From Christensenella sp. UBA2853 (lineage in GTDB: Bacteria > Bacillota > Clostridia > Christensenellales > Aristaeellaceae), in NCBI GenBank assembly GCA_002350845.1, contig DEFL01000019.1:1-64000 (forward strand): DNA of 64,000 nt, given 5' to 3'. How positions within the stretch are numbered: the stretch's first letter is position 1; each line of letters opens with the position of its first letter. Positions 18,598 through 26,173 of this stretch are shown in pieces. The notes beneath the pieces are model-generated. The model saw nothing but the letters and a program-made list of their open reading frames with translations. It was not told the origin of the DNA and did not search any database. The position numbers and the translations under genes are program-made.

Positions 18598-19413
18598 ATG
18601 ACCACTGGAGAAAAAATAGCAGTCGCCAGAAAAGCAAAGCATCTGACACAGGAAGCACTCGCTGAGTTGCTCCAGGTGACCTTTCAGGCCGTCAGTGGAT
18701 GGGAACGCGATGAAAGCCTGCCCGACGTCCCGCATCTGCAGCTGCTGTGCAGAACACTGGACCTGTCCATGGACAGTCTTCTCTCCGGGGAGAACACGTC
18801 CTGGACGTTTCGCGAAAAACTGTTTGATGAAGAGCGGATGTACACCTATCTCAAGGCGAAGGCACAGGCTTACAGCCTGCCCCAGACACTGAAGGCTCTT
18901 CCCTTTGCCCGTGAAAAACACGCAGGCCAGGTCCGCAAGGGACCGGTCCCTGTCCCCTATATCATTCACCCGCTGACCATGGCCAGCCATGCCCTTGTCA
19001 TGGGCCTCACGGACGACGATGTGCTCTCTGCGCTCCTGCTCCACGATGTGGTGGAGGACACGGGAACGGCTCCGGATGAACTGCCGGTATCACCGCGTGT
19101 GCAGGAAGCTGTTCGTCTCGTCAGCTACAACTCGTATCCGGGGTCCAAAGCGCAGATCATGCCTGACTATTACCGGAACATCCGCAACAACCCGCTCGCC
19201 TGCCTGATCAAGTGCATTGATCGTGTCAATAATCTTTCCGGCATGTCCTACGGCTTTACGCGTCACCGGATGATCGAGTATGTCGTGCAGACAGAAAAGG
19301 ATATTCTTCCGCTGCTTGAAGTGATCAAGGATGTTCCTGAATGGAATCAGGCGGCCTGGCTGCTGCGCTATCAGATGGTGTCCCTGCTGGAAACCTTCAA
19401 GCGGTTCCTGTAA
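18598..19413 (+). CDS. XRE-type HTH fused to a RelA/SpoT-type HD hydrolase domain
   Basis: Residues 1-64 are a Cro/C1-type helix-turn-helix (GEKIAVARKAKHLTQEALAE, VSGWERDESLPD). Residues 97-265 are an HD domain of the (p)ppGpp-hydrolase (Rel/SpoT/MESH1) kind. His108, His149-Asp150 and Asp208 occupy the metal-ligand positions. Glu153-Asp154 form the catalytic ED pair, and Asn211/212 the nucleotide-contact position. The substrate-loop text QVRKGPVPVPYIIHP resembles the Rel RKxGxPYxxHP stretch. No synthetase domain is present. It could degrade an alarmone or related nucleotide, or use it as a ligand to control DNA binding. Its stop is 14 bases before the TTG start of the GNAT gene, so they form an operon. 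The domain calls are strong; the combined role is inference. Confidence 0.75.
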   Translation: MTTGEKIAVARKAKHLTQEALAELLQVTFQAVSGWERDESLPDVPHLQLLCRTLDLSMDSLLSGENTSWTFREKLFDEERMYTYLKAKAQAYSLPQTLKALPFAREKHAGQVRKGPVPVPYIIHPLTMASHALVMGLTDDDVLSALLLHDVVEDTGTAPDELPVSPRVQEAVRLVSYNSYPGSKAQIMPDYYRNIRNNPLACLIKCIDRVNNLSGMSYGFTRHRMIEYVVQTEKDILPLLEVIKDVPEWNQAAWLLRYQMVSLLETFKRFL

Positions 19414-19427
19414 GGGAGGTGACGCTT

Positions 19428-19949
19428 TTGCCTGTCCGCTCCGAATCCCTGCACACCGCACATCTTGTGCTGAGCCCCTTCTCCCCCGATGACGCTGAAC
19501 GGGCCATGGACATGCTGACCGATCAGGCAATCGGCAGGACCTACATGCTTCCGGAGTTTCCGTGCCGCGAAGCGTCCAGGCCGCTCTTTGAGCGTCTTTT
19601 CTGCCTCTCCCAAAACAGAGACCGTTTCATCTACAGCATCAGACTGCAGGATGAACTGATCGGGTGGATCAATGAAACCGAGAATGCCTTTCCGGTCATC
19701 GAAGTCGGCTACGTCATCCACCCTTCCTTCCAAAACCAGGGATATGCTACAGAAGCCCTGCAGGCAGCCATCCATGAACTGTTCGGGATGGGATATACCC
19801 GCATCCGTGCCGGATTCTTTGCCGGAAACACGCCCAGCCAGAGAGTCATGGAGAAAAGCGGCATGCAGCCCACCGGTGAAACCGTGGAGATTCCCTACCG
19901 CAATGCGCTCCACACCTGTATTCTCTTTGAGATCCAAAAGCCATCCTGA
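19428..19949 (+). CDS. GNAT family N-acetyltransferase (RimJ/RimL-like)
   Basis: This is a 173-residue acetyl-CoA-dependent acetyltransferase of the RimJ/RimL subgroup. The acetyl-CoA loop reads HPSFQNQGYATEAL (Q/R-x-x-G-x-G/A type). The strand IEVGYVIHP and the terminal ARNxxSxR-like NTPSQRVMEKSGM are also seen. TTG at 19428 is chosen because AGGGAGGTGA lies 7 bases upstream, directly after the stop of the HTH-HD gene. An ATG further upstream (19341) would overlap that gene by 70 bases and has no ribosome site. The acceptor is unknown: it could be a protein N-terminus, an antibiotic or a small metabolite. Confidence 0.8.
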   Translation: MPVRSESLHTAHLVLSPFSPDDAERAMDMLTDQAIGRTYMLPEFPCREASRPLFERLFCLSQNRDRFIYSIRLQDELIGWINETENAFPVIEVGYVIHPSFQNQGYATEALQAAIHELFGMGYTRIRAGFFAGNTPSQRVMEKSGMQPTGETVEIPYRNALHTCILFEIQKPS

Positions 19950-19966
19950 CTGATGATCCCTGCAAT

Positions 19967-20005
19967 AAAACAGCTGCCCGCCTTTTGCAGCGGACAGCTG
20001 TTTTT
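19967..20005. terminator. Bidirectional terminator between GNAT and oxoamine synthase genes
   Basis: AAAACAGCTG pairs with CAGCTGTTTT around an inner CCGC/GCGG stem, with T tails both ways. It lies between two converging genes. Confidence 0.8.
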
Positions 20006-20022
20006 ATGATGCGAACAGTTGA

Positions 20023-21267
20023 TTATTCCGGGAGTGTAATGCCCAGTTCCCTGGCGCATTCCACCAGGGTATCCAGAGCCTGCACAATTTCCTCATCTGT
20101 GTGCTCAGAAATCACACAGAAGCGGAGTCTTGCCTGATCTCTCGGCACGGCCGGGAAGACCGCGGGCGGAACGAAGACGCCCTTCTCCAGAAGTGCATTG
20201 GAAAGCCGATAGGCTGCCAGGTCATCCCGGATCAGCACAGGAATGACGGCCGTTTTACCGGCAAGGCAGATGTTCAGATGGCGCTTCCTGGCTTCCTCTG
20301 CGAAGAAGTGAATGTTATGATGCATTCTCTGCATGATTTCCGGATTGCTCTGCAGCAGACGGCAGCTGGTCAGGGCTGCGGCCGCCAGTGCGGGAGAAAT
20401 GCCCACGGAGAACACGAAGCCGGGCAGGAAATAGCGCATGTATTCAATAATGCTTCTCGGTCCTGCCAGATAGCCGCCGCAGGCTCCCAGTCCCTTGGAG
20501 AGCGTGCCCATCTTGATATCAATATCCGAGGGATCCAGGTGGAAGTATTCATCCACACCGCCGCCGGTCTCGCCGAGCACGCAGGAGGAGTGCGCCTCGT
20601 CCACCATCAGGAAGCAGCCGTACTTTTTCTTCACTTCAATGATAGCCGGAACGTCTGCAATGTCACCATCCATGCTGTATGCGCCTTCAATCACAATCAG
20701 CACCTTGGCAAAGCGGCTTCTGCGCGTGGAGAGAATGCGGTCCAGTGCCTTTGCATCGTTGTGCGGGAACGGACGGCAGGTCGCACGGCTCATCTGGCAG
20801 CCCTGCCAGATGGAGGAATGTGCATACTCGTCATAGAGGATCAGATCCCCGTCACCGCAGAAGTTGCCGACAAACGTCTGATTGGTGCCAAAGCCGCTGA
20901 CCAGAACCAGACAGTCTTCCGTGTGCTTCCAGGCCGCCAGTTCCTTTTCAAGTGTCTGGGTCAGTGTTTTTTCACCTGCGAGAAGACGGCTTCCGCTGGC
21001 GCTCGTGCCATACTTGTCAATGGCCTCCTTGGCCGCCTCGGAGACTTCCTTACGTCCTGACATGCCCACATAGTTGTATGAGCCAAAATTCAGCACGCGG
21101 CGTCCATTCATAATCGAAGTGTCGGTCAGAGGTGAATCATGAATGGCAAAATAAGGATCATGATGGTCCGTGGCCAGTTCCATTTCCTCGTGCCTCTGGA
21201 GGAACGCCTGATATTCTGGCGTCTCTTCAAACCGTGTGATCATTTTTACGCTTTCTGTTTCCTGCAT
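20023..21267 (-). CDS. Alpha-oxoamine synthase (AONS/KBL/SPT-like, PLP-dependent)
   Basis: The 414-residue enzyme is a fold-type I aminotransferase of the alpha-oxoamine synthase family, which joins an amino acid to an acyl-CoA with loss of CO2. The PLP lysine is Lys258 in MGTLSKGLGACGG. Asp223 and His226 in VDEAHSS contact the cofactor, and SGFGTNQ and GTSASGSRLLAGE are family signatures. The N-terminal DPYFAIHDS and NGRRVLNFGSYNYVG resemble serine palmitoyltransferase-like and secondary-metabolite members more than BioF or Kbl. No biotin genes and no threonine dehydrogenase are nearby, so the substrate is open. The start is ATG 21267 with AGGAG nine bases upstream. Confidence 0.8.
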   Translation of the reverse strand: MQETESVKMITRFEETPEYQAFLQRHEEMELATDHHDPYFAIHDSPLTDTSIMNGRRVLNFGSYNYVGMSGRKEVSEAAKEAIDKYGTSASGSRLLAGEKTLTQTLEKELAAWKHTEDCLVLVSGFGTNQTFVGNFCGDGDLILYDEYAHSSIWQGCQMSRATCRPFPHNDAKALDRILSTRRSRFAKVLIVIEGAYSMDGDIADVPAIIEVKKKYGCFLMVDEAHSSCVLGETGGGVDEYFHLDPSDIDIKMGTLSKGLGACGGYLAGPRSIIEYMRYFLPGFVFSVGISPALAAAALTSCRLLQSNPEIMQRMHHNIHFFAEEARKRHLNICLAGKTAVIPVLIRDDLAAYRLSNALLEKGVFVPPAVFPAVPRDQARLRFCVISEHTDEEIVQALDTLVECARELGITLPE

Positions 21268-21393
21268 AATGAAATACTCCTATCTGCTGCGAAAAAAAGA
21301 AAATGCAGCGAATGAATAAGAATGATACATGTTCATGATAGCAGAAAGCAGAATAATAAGAAATACTCACACAAAAAAAATCTTTTGTCCTTC

Positions 21394-21435
21394 CCATAAT
21401 GTCAAGCGAAAATCGTTGACAATTATGGCATTTTT
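21394..21435 (+). other. Orphan interrupted inverted repeat with a T tail
   Basis: CCATAAT-GTCAA-CGA arms (21394-21408) pair with TCG-TTGAC-ATTATGG (21413-21428), with one bulge on each side, and CATTTTT follows. It resembles a plus-strand terminator, but no plus-strand gene precedes it. Each arm also contains a TTGACA/TTGTCA-like hexamer. The gap 21268-21608 shows no other clear element. Confidence 0.4.
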
Positions 21436-21608
21436 CGTTTCCCAGCAATGGGAATTGCAACAGATGAACCATGGCTATGGGCATATATCTGCATTAAATG
21501 CCCCATAATAGCTCAGGATAGGTTCAGAAAACAGAACGTCGTCACATTGGGTCTTCAAATGCCCATCCTTTGCTTATTCTGTTCATCTCATGCTGTCTGG
21601 CAGTTTTC

Positions 21609-21637
21609 TTGCCTTTTTTCATCGTTCATCCTATACT
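21609..21637 (+). promoter_or_regulatory. Promoter of queH
   Basis: TTGCCT (21609-21614), 17 bases and TATACT (21632-21637) are seen, with RNA starting near 21644. No preQ1 riboswitch-like pseudoknot is recognisable in the roughly 30-base leader. Confidence 0.55.
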
Positions 21638-21674
21638 CTTTCCATCACTGACTAACACATCAAGGTGATCTTGT

Positions 21675-22319
21675 ATGAATAAAACCAACTGGCGTTTAAA
21701 AATGCTCGAAGAGATCGATAAACACCCGGACACCCATCCCCGTCTTCTGCTTCATGTCTGCTGTGCTCCGTGTTCTTCCGGATGTCTGGAAGAGCTGTGC
21801 GCGCATTTTGATGTCACCTGCTTTTATTTCAATCCCAACATTTCCCCCAGAGAAGAATTTGACCGCAGGGCCTGTGAGCTGGAGCGCCTGACCCGCGAAA
21901 TGCCGCTGGGGCTGCCTCCCCGGGTGGAAATCGGGTCCTATGAACCTGAACGCTTTGAGGAGATTGCCAGAGGTCTTGAGGATGTCCCCGAAGGCGGAGA
22001 ACGCTGCTTTGCCTGCTACCGCCTGCGCCTGGAAGAAACGGCCCGTCATGCGAGAGAAGGCGGCTATGACTATTTCACCACAACGCTCTCGATTTCTCCG
22101 CTGAAGAATGCCGACAAACTCAATCTCATCGGCGGCGAACTCGCGGAAACCTACGGGGTCCCCTATCTGTTTTCAGATTTTAAAAAGGCAGACGGCTACC
22201 TCCGCTCCATCCAGCGCTCGAAGGAATATCATCTGTACCGCCAGGACTGGTGCGGCTGCATTTATTCCAAAAAAGAAAGCGAACGCCGCCGCGCAGAAAA
22301 GGAACACGCACAGGCATAG
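21675..22319 (+). CDS. queH: Epoxyqueuosine reductase QueH
   Basis: This 214-residue protein belongs to the QueH (former DUF208) family, which performs the last step of queuosine tRNA modification, reducing epoxyqueuosine to queuosine. The [4Fe-4S] and metal ligands are visible as HVCCAPCSSG near residue 27, CFACYRLRLE near 115 and the terminal pair DWCGC near 194. Other family motifs are FYFNPNI, FTTTLSISPLKN and YLFSDFKKADGY. The start has AAGGTG upstream. It appears to be a single-gene unit; other queuosine genes are not in the window. The identification is confident. Confidence 0.93.
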   Translation: MNKTNWRLKMLEEIDKHPDTHPRLLLHVCCAPCSSGCLEELCAHFDVTCFYFNPNISPREEFDRRACELERLTREMPLGLPPRVEIGSYEPERFEEIARGLEDVPEGGERCFACYRLRLEETARHAREGGYDYFTTTLSISPLKNADKLNLIGGELAETYGVPYLFSDFKKADGYLRSIQRSKEYHLYRQDWCGCIYSKKESERRRAEKEHAQA

Positions 22320-22349
22320 CGCGCACCTCTTCAGAGGCCTTTTGTTCTG

Positions 22350-22378
22350 TTGACAGACTCCGGGGATGGTGCTATACT
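22350..22378 (+). promoter_or_regulatory. Consensus promoter of the metal-efflux operon
   Basis: TTGACA (22350-22355), a 17-base spacer and TATACT (22373-22378) are seen. RNA would start near 22385, just before the 26-bp operator palindrome. Confidence 0.85.
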
Positions 22379-22388
22379 CAGTTCGACA

Positions 22389-22414
22389 AACATATGAACA
22401 ATTGTTCATATGTT
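22389..22414. promoter_or_regulatory. 26-bp palindromic operator of ArsR/SmtB type
   Basis: The half-site AACATATGAACAA (22389-22401) is followed by its exact complement (22402-22414). The core TGAACA-N2-TGTTCA with flanking ATA/TAT is of the kind bound by ArsR/SmtB/CzrA-family metal-sensing repressors. It lies from about +4 to +30, so a bound repressor would block transcription. The repressor is not encoded in this window. Confidence 0.8.
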
Positions 22415-22441
22415 CAATGTATCATGAAAGGGGTTCTTTCC

Positions 22442-22660
22442 ATGAAAAAGACATATAAAATCGATGTTGACTGTGCCAACTGTGCCGCCAAAATGGAAGA
22501 TGCTGCCCGTAAAACAGCCGGTGTTGCCGACTGCACGGTCAATTTCATGACTCTGAAAATGATTGTCTCTTTCGATGAAGGCGCTGACCACAACACCGTC
22601 ATGCAGGATGTGCTGAAAAACTGCAAGCGGATCGAAAGCGACTGCGAGATTTTCCTCTGA
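22442..22660 (+). CDS. Small heavy-metal-associated (HMA) domain protein
   Basis: This 72-residue free-standing ferredoxin-like HMA domain has the metal site DCANCAAKME (Cys11 and Cys14). It resembles the N-terminal metal-binding domain of ZntA/CadA pumps, cut off as its own gene. The P-ATPase that follows 34 bases later lacks such a domain, so this is probably its metallochaperone or detached regulatory domain. Extra cysteines are present at 31, 61 and 68. The start has GAAAGGGG upstream. The true start is ATG 22442 rather than any upstream codon, because those would run through the operator. Confidence 0.85.
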   Translation: MKKTYKIDVDCANCAAKMEDAARKTAGVADCTVNFMTLKMIVSFDEGADHNTVMQDVLKNCKRIESDCEIFL

Positions 22661-22694
22661 TGATCTGTAAAAAGTGATCAGAAAGGCCTGTAGT

Positions 22695-24590
22695 ATGAAC
22701 AGGAAACAGAAAAAAGTTCTCATCCGGATCATCATTGCCGCGGTTTTCATGGTGGTTCTTCATTTTCTCCCGCTCGACGGCGTGATGGACGGATGGCTCA
22801 GATTTTTCCTTTACCTTATTCCCTACCTCGTTGTCGGATACGACATTCTGATCAAGGCATGGAAAGGCATCCGCAACCGTCAGCCGTTTGATGAGAATTA
22901 TCTCATGGCTGTCGCCAGCATCGGCGCGATTGTGCTCGGACGCGTCCGCACTGGCGACTACGCAGAAGGCGCTGCAGTCATGCTCTTTTATCAGATCGGC
23001 GAGCTTTTCCAGAGCGTAGCCGTCGGACGGAGCAGAAGAAACATCTCCGACCTGATGGATATAAGACCCGACTATGCCAATCTTGAAGATGAGTCGGGAC
23101 ATACAGAACGCGTTGATCCGGACGAGGTTGAAATTGGTTCTGTGGTGGTTGTCAGTGCCGGAGAAAAGATCCCGATTGACGGCGTCGTCATTGAAGGCCA
23201 TTCCGCCCTGGATACCTCTGCCCTGACCGGAGAGAGTGTGCCCAGGAGTGTGCGGGAAGGCGAAGACGTCATTTCCGGCTGCATCAATACGTCCGGAACA
23301 CTTCGAATCCGCACCACCCGCGAATTCGGCGAATCCACCGCTTCCAGGATCCTGGATCTGGTCGAAAATGCCAGTTCGCGCAAATCCCGTCAGGAAAACT
23401 TCATCACCCGGTTTGCCCGCATTTATACGCCTGCTGTCTGTTATGCCGCACTTGCACTGGCTCTTCTTCCGCCGCTTGTCCTGCTTGTCGCCGGTCAGCA
23501 GCCGCAGTGGGGAGACTGGATCATGCGCGCACTCACCTTCCTTGTCATTTCCTGCCCCTGCGCACTGGTCATTTCCATTCCCCTCACCTTCTTTGCCGGG
23601 ATCGGCGGTGCGAGCCATGAAGGCATCCTGGTCAAAGGTTCCAATTACTTTGAAGCCCTTGCCAATACGGACACGGTCGTCATGGACAAGACCGGCACCA
23701 TGACCTGCGGGGTCTTTGAAGTGGCTGGTATCCACCATGCCCACATCCCTGAATCTGCAGTGCTCGAATATGCCGCTCTCGCAGAAATGCATTCGACCCA
23801 TCCCATTGCTCTGAGCCTGCTCAAAGCCTGGGGAAAGGATCCTGATCCTTCCCGAGTCTCCGATGTCGAGGAAATCGCCGGCCACGGAGTGAAAGCCCGG
23901 GTGGATGGAAAACAGATCACTGTGGGCAATGAAAAGCTGATGGCCTCTCTGAAGATTGACCCCCAGCCTTGTTCCTCTGTCGGAACGGTGGTCCATGTAG
24001 CGGTGGATGGTTCCTATGCGGGGCATATTCTGATTGCCGACCGCATCAAGCCTCAGGCTGCGGAAGCCGTCCATGAACTGAAAACCATGGGGATCTCCCG
24101 GATTGTCATGCTCACCGGCGATCGGAAGGCTGCTGCGCAGACCATTGCCCATGAAGTCGGCATTGATCAGGTCTTTTCAGAGCTGCTGCCTGAAGACAAG
24201 GTTTCACAGGTCGAAACGCTTCTTCAGTCCAGGCGCACAGGAAAGACACTCGCATTTGTCGGGGACGGCATTAACGATGCCCCTGTCCTCTCCCGGGCTG
24301 ATGTCGGGATCGCCATGGGCGCTCTGGGGTCTGACGCAGCCATTGAAGCAGCCGATATTGTCCTGATGGATGATGATCCCCTGAAAATCTCCAAGGCAAT
24401 CCGGATTGCCCGGAAATGCATCCGGATTGCAAATGAGAATATCGTCTTCGCCATTGCTGTCAAACTGATCTGTCTGCTTCTTGGTGCACTGGGCCTTGCA
24501 GGCATGTGGCTCGCCATCTTCGCCGATGTCGGCGTCATGATCCTTGCCGTTCTCAATGCCATCCGCGCACTGAAAGTCAGTCACCTGTAA
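22695..24590 (+). CDS. P1B-type heavy metal ATPase, Zn/Cd/Pb exporter (ZntA/CadA group)
   Basis: This 631-residue pump has the P1B layout. The metal motif SCPCALV (Cys287 and Cys289) lies in a membrane helix, and the phosphorylated Asp331 lies in MDKTGTMT. TGES, the HP-loop STHPIALSL and GDGINDAPVLS are all present. The last helix region FADVGVMILAVLNAIRAL has the Asp typical of the Zn2+/Cd2+/Pb2+ subgroup rather than copper pumps. No N-terminal HMA domain is present; the preceding gene supplies it. The start ATG 22695 has GAAAGG 8 bases upstream; an earlier GTG at 22674 does not. The regulation fits: an ArsR-type operator lies at the promoter. Confidence 0.92.
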   Translation: MNRKQKKVLIRIIIAAVFMVVLHFLPLDGVMDGWLRFFLYLIPYLVVGYDILIKAWKGIRNRQPFDENYLMAVASIGAIVLGRVRTGDYAEGAAVMLFYQIGELFQSVAVGRSRRNISDLMDIRPDYANLEDESGHTERVDPDEVEIGSVVVVSAGEKIPIDGVVIEGHSALDTSALTGESVPRSVREGEDVISGCINTSGTLRIRTTREFGESTASRILDLVENASSRKSRQENFITRFARIYTPAVCYAALALALLPPLVLLVAGQQPQWGDWIMRALTFLVISCPCALVISIPLTFFAGIGGASHEGILVKGSNYFEALANTDTVVMDKTGTMTCGVFEVAGIHHAHIPESAVLEYAALAEMHSTHPIALSLLKAWGKDPDPSRVSDVEEIAGHGVKARVDGKQITVGNEKLMASLKIDPQPCSSVGTVVHVAVDGSYAGHILIADRIKPQAAEAVHELKTMGISRIVMLTGDRKAAAQTIAHEVGIDQVFSELLPEDKVSQVETLLQSRRTGKTLAFVGDGINDAPVLSRADVGIAMGALGSDAAIEAADIVLMDDDPLKISKAIRIARKCIRIANENIVFAIAVKLICLLLGALGLAGMWLAIFADVGVMILAVLNAIRALKVSHL

Positions 24591-24601
24591 AAACGCATTC
24601 T

Positions 24602-24677
24602 AAAAAGGAAAATCCGGTGTGCTTCATCAAACATTCTCACCAGAGTGCTTCTGAAGTCACACCGGATTTTCCTTTTT
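24602..24677. terminator. Strong bidirectional terminator between P-ATPase and HA-repeat genes
   Basis: A 20-bp perfect stem (24602-24621 with 24658-24677), extended by CTTCA/TGAAG after a bulge, has A/T-rich ends that give T runs on both strands. It serves the two converging genes. Confidence 0.9.
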
Positions 24678-25721
24678 TCATTCCTGACGGGCGTCGTCAA
24701 ACACAACGCCAATTTCTTCCAGCATCTTTTTTCTCTTCTCGGGCAGCCGTCCGTGTGTATACCGGTATTTCTGCTGGTAAACCCAGATTCCGATCTTTCC
24801 ATCACCGGCCGCAGGCAGTACACCATGTTCCGCGACAAACTGCCGCACCTGTTCATAGCTGGCATCCCAGGCTTCCCGCGGATTCGTGACCTGGGCCTGA
24901 TCTTTTGCGGTCCTTGAATGCCAGGCGAATCCCATTTCGTTGAGCTGGGCAATCTGTTTTGCATCCAGCAGCCCGCTTTTTTTCAGAAAACGCTGGTCTG
25001 CAACCCATTCTCCCAGTTTGGAGTCACTCGCAGGATACACTCCATCATGCTCCGAAAGATAGGTTTCCAGTTCCCGCTTCGACTTCTGCCACTTTCCCCT
25101 CGAATCCCGTTTCTGCTTTTTCTTCGCAGCCTCATCCATCTTCTGCAGAATCACATCGAGGCGTTCCTGTGGAACCATCGACCGCTCCATTTTGCTGATG
25201 TTCATCGCTGTCATGCCCAGCAGTACGGCCAGCTGATCCTGTGTCATTTCATATTCTGCCCGGCGGTCGCGGATCATCTGTCCGCTGACTTCTTCCCCGC
25301 CCCAGAACTGTACGCCGAGCGTCTCGAGTCTTTCCTTGTATTCTTCAGAAAGGTTACCCTGACGCCATTTATGTCTCTGCTGATAGAGCCAGCACCCGAT
25401 TTTACCTGATGTGGGAAACGTATGATGGGTGATCACATATTGTTTCAGCTCTTCAAATCGTTCATTCCATGTCCTGATATAATACTGGCTTCCCGCTTTC
25501 TGCAGCGACTGCTTTCTTGTATCCTCATCGATCTTCCATTTAAAGCCTATGAGTTCCAGAAATGCCTGGCGCTCTTTGGAAAGCTTTCCATGATGATAGG
25601 CATATCTCTGGTGACTGACCCAATACCCCAGAAGCGAATCACTGGGCGGATATTTCCCGTTTTCCCTGAGATAGGCTAACAATTCATCGACATGTGCATA
25701 CCATGACTGATTCTGATTCAT
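24678..25721 (-). CDS. Four helicase-associated (HA) domains around a central XRE-type HTH
   Basis: The protein (347 residues) contains four copies of the roughly 55-residue helicase-associated domain (PF03457-like) at about 7-64, 84-141, 212-268 and 285-342. Each has the pattern W..R/..EL..Y...HG.YP....LG.W...QR...GKL...R...L..IGF. Between copies two and three, residues 147-195 form a helix-turn-helix (IRDRRAEYEMTQDQLAVLLG, SKMERSMVPQERLD). No helicase motor is present. HA domains are thought to bind nucleic acid, so this may be a DNA-binding regulator. The start at 25721 has GGAGGGGTG upstream. The function is unknown; it lies divergently from the small XRE regulator, separated by an AT-rich gap. 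Confidence 0.7.
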   Translation of the reverse strand: MNQNQSWYAHVDELLAYLRENGKYPPSDSLLGYWVSHQRYAYHHGKLSKERQAFLELIGFKWKIDEDTRKQSLQKAGSQYYIRTWNERFEELKQYVITHHTFPTSGKIGCWLYQQRHKWRQGNLSEEYKERLETLGVQFWGGEEVSGQMIRDRRAEYEMTQDQLAVLLGMTAMNISKMERSMVPQERLDVILQKMDEAAKKKQKRDSRGKWQKSKRELETYLSEHDGVYPASDSKLGEWVADQRFLKKSGLLDAKQIAQLNEMGFAWHSRTAKDQAQVTNPREAWDASYEQVRQFVAEHGVLPAAGDGKIGIWVYQQKYRYTHGRLPEKRKKMLEEIGVVFDDARQE

Positions 25722-26100
25722 TATGACACCCCTCCACACAATCCACAGTATGAACCTGTTCTCCGATACACAGCAGATCCTTTCGGTTCTGTCTGAATCC
25801 AACTCGTCCGCATCATCTCTGTGTTGTATGTTAACTTTTGTTAATAATTACACTCAGCTAATGATGATATATGTGAACTTAATTATTGTACATATTTTTT
25901 TGAAATCTGTCTATATTTCTCCGCATATCTTCGAGGTCTATTTCCTGCTTTCTTCAAATCAAATCCTTCATTGTTCTGATTTCTTTTGTTTCAGGTTTTT
26001 CTGCCCTTCAGAGACTGTCGATGAGTTTTAATATATATTCAGTATATTTCAGTAAAATTTTGTTCTGCGCTTTATCATAGATAAGTTTTCTGTGATCTTT

Positions 26101-26129
26101 TTGTCACTATTATTAGAAAATTTTATCAG
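26101..26129 (+). promoter_or_regulatory. Possible upstream promoter of the small XRE gene
   Basis: TTGTCA (26101-26106), 17 bases and TATCAG (26124-26129) are seen. The -10 touches the palindrome at 26128-26149, which would allow repression. Confidence 0.35.
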
Positions 26130-26149
26130 TGTCTACGATCGTAGACACT
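26128..26149. promoter_or_regulatory. 22-bp perfect palindrome upstream of the XRE gene
   Basis: The half-site AGTGTCTACGA (26128-26138) is followed by its exact complement (26139-26149). It sits 71 bases before the XRE start and between a possible promoter at 26101 and a perfect TATAAT at 26168-26173. An autoregulatory operator is the simplest reading. The AT-rich gap 25803-26127 otherwise shows no gene. Confidence 0.6.
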
Positions 26150-26167
26150 ATTCGAAGGGGGCTAGAC

Positions 26168-26173
26168 TATAAT
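26168..26173 (+). promoter_or_regulatory. Consensus -10 element before the XRE gene
   Basis: TATAAT sits 48 bases before the GTG start. The matching -35 zone would be inside or next to the palindrome and is a poor match, so this promoter may be regulator-dependent. Confidence 0.5.

Noticed and set aside
21638..21674. preQ1 riboswitch before queH
   Set aside because: The leader is too short and no C-rich loop with an A-rich tail pseudoknot is visible; regulation by preQ1 is not supported.
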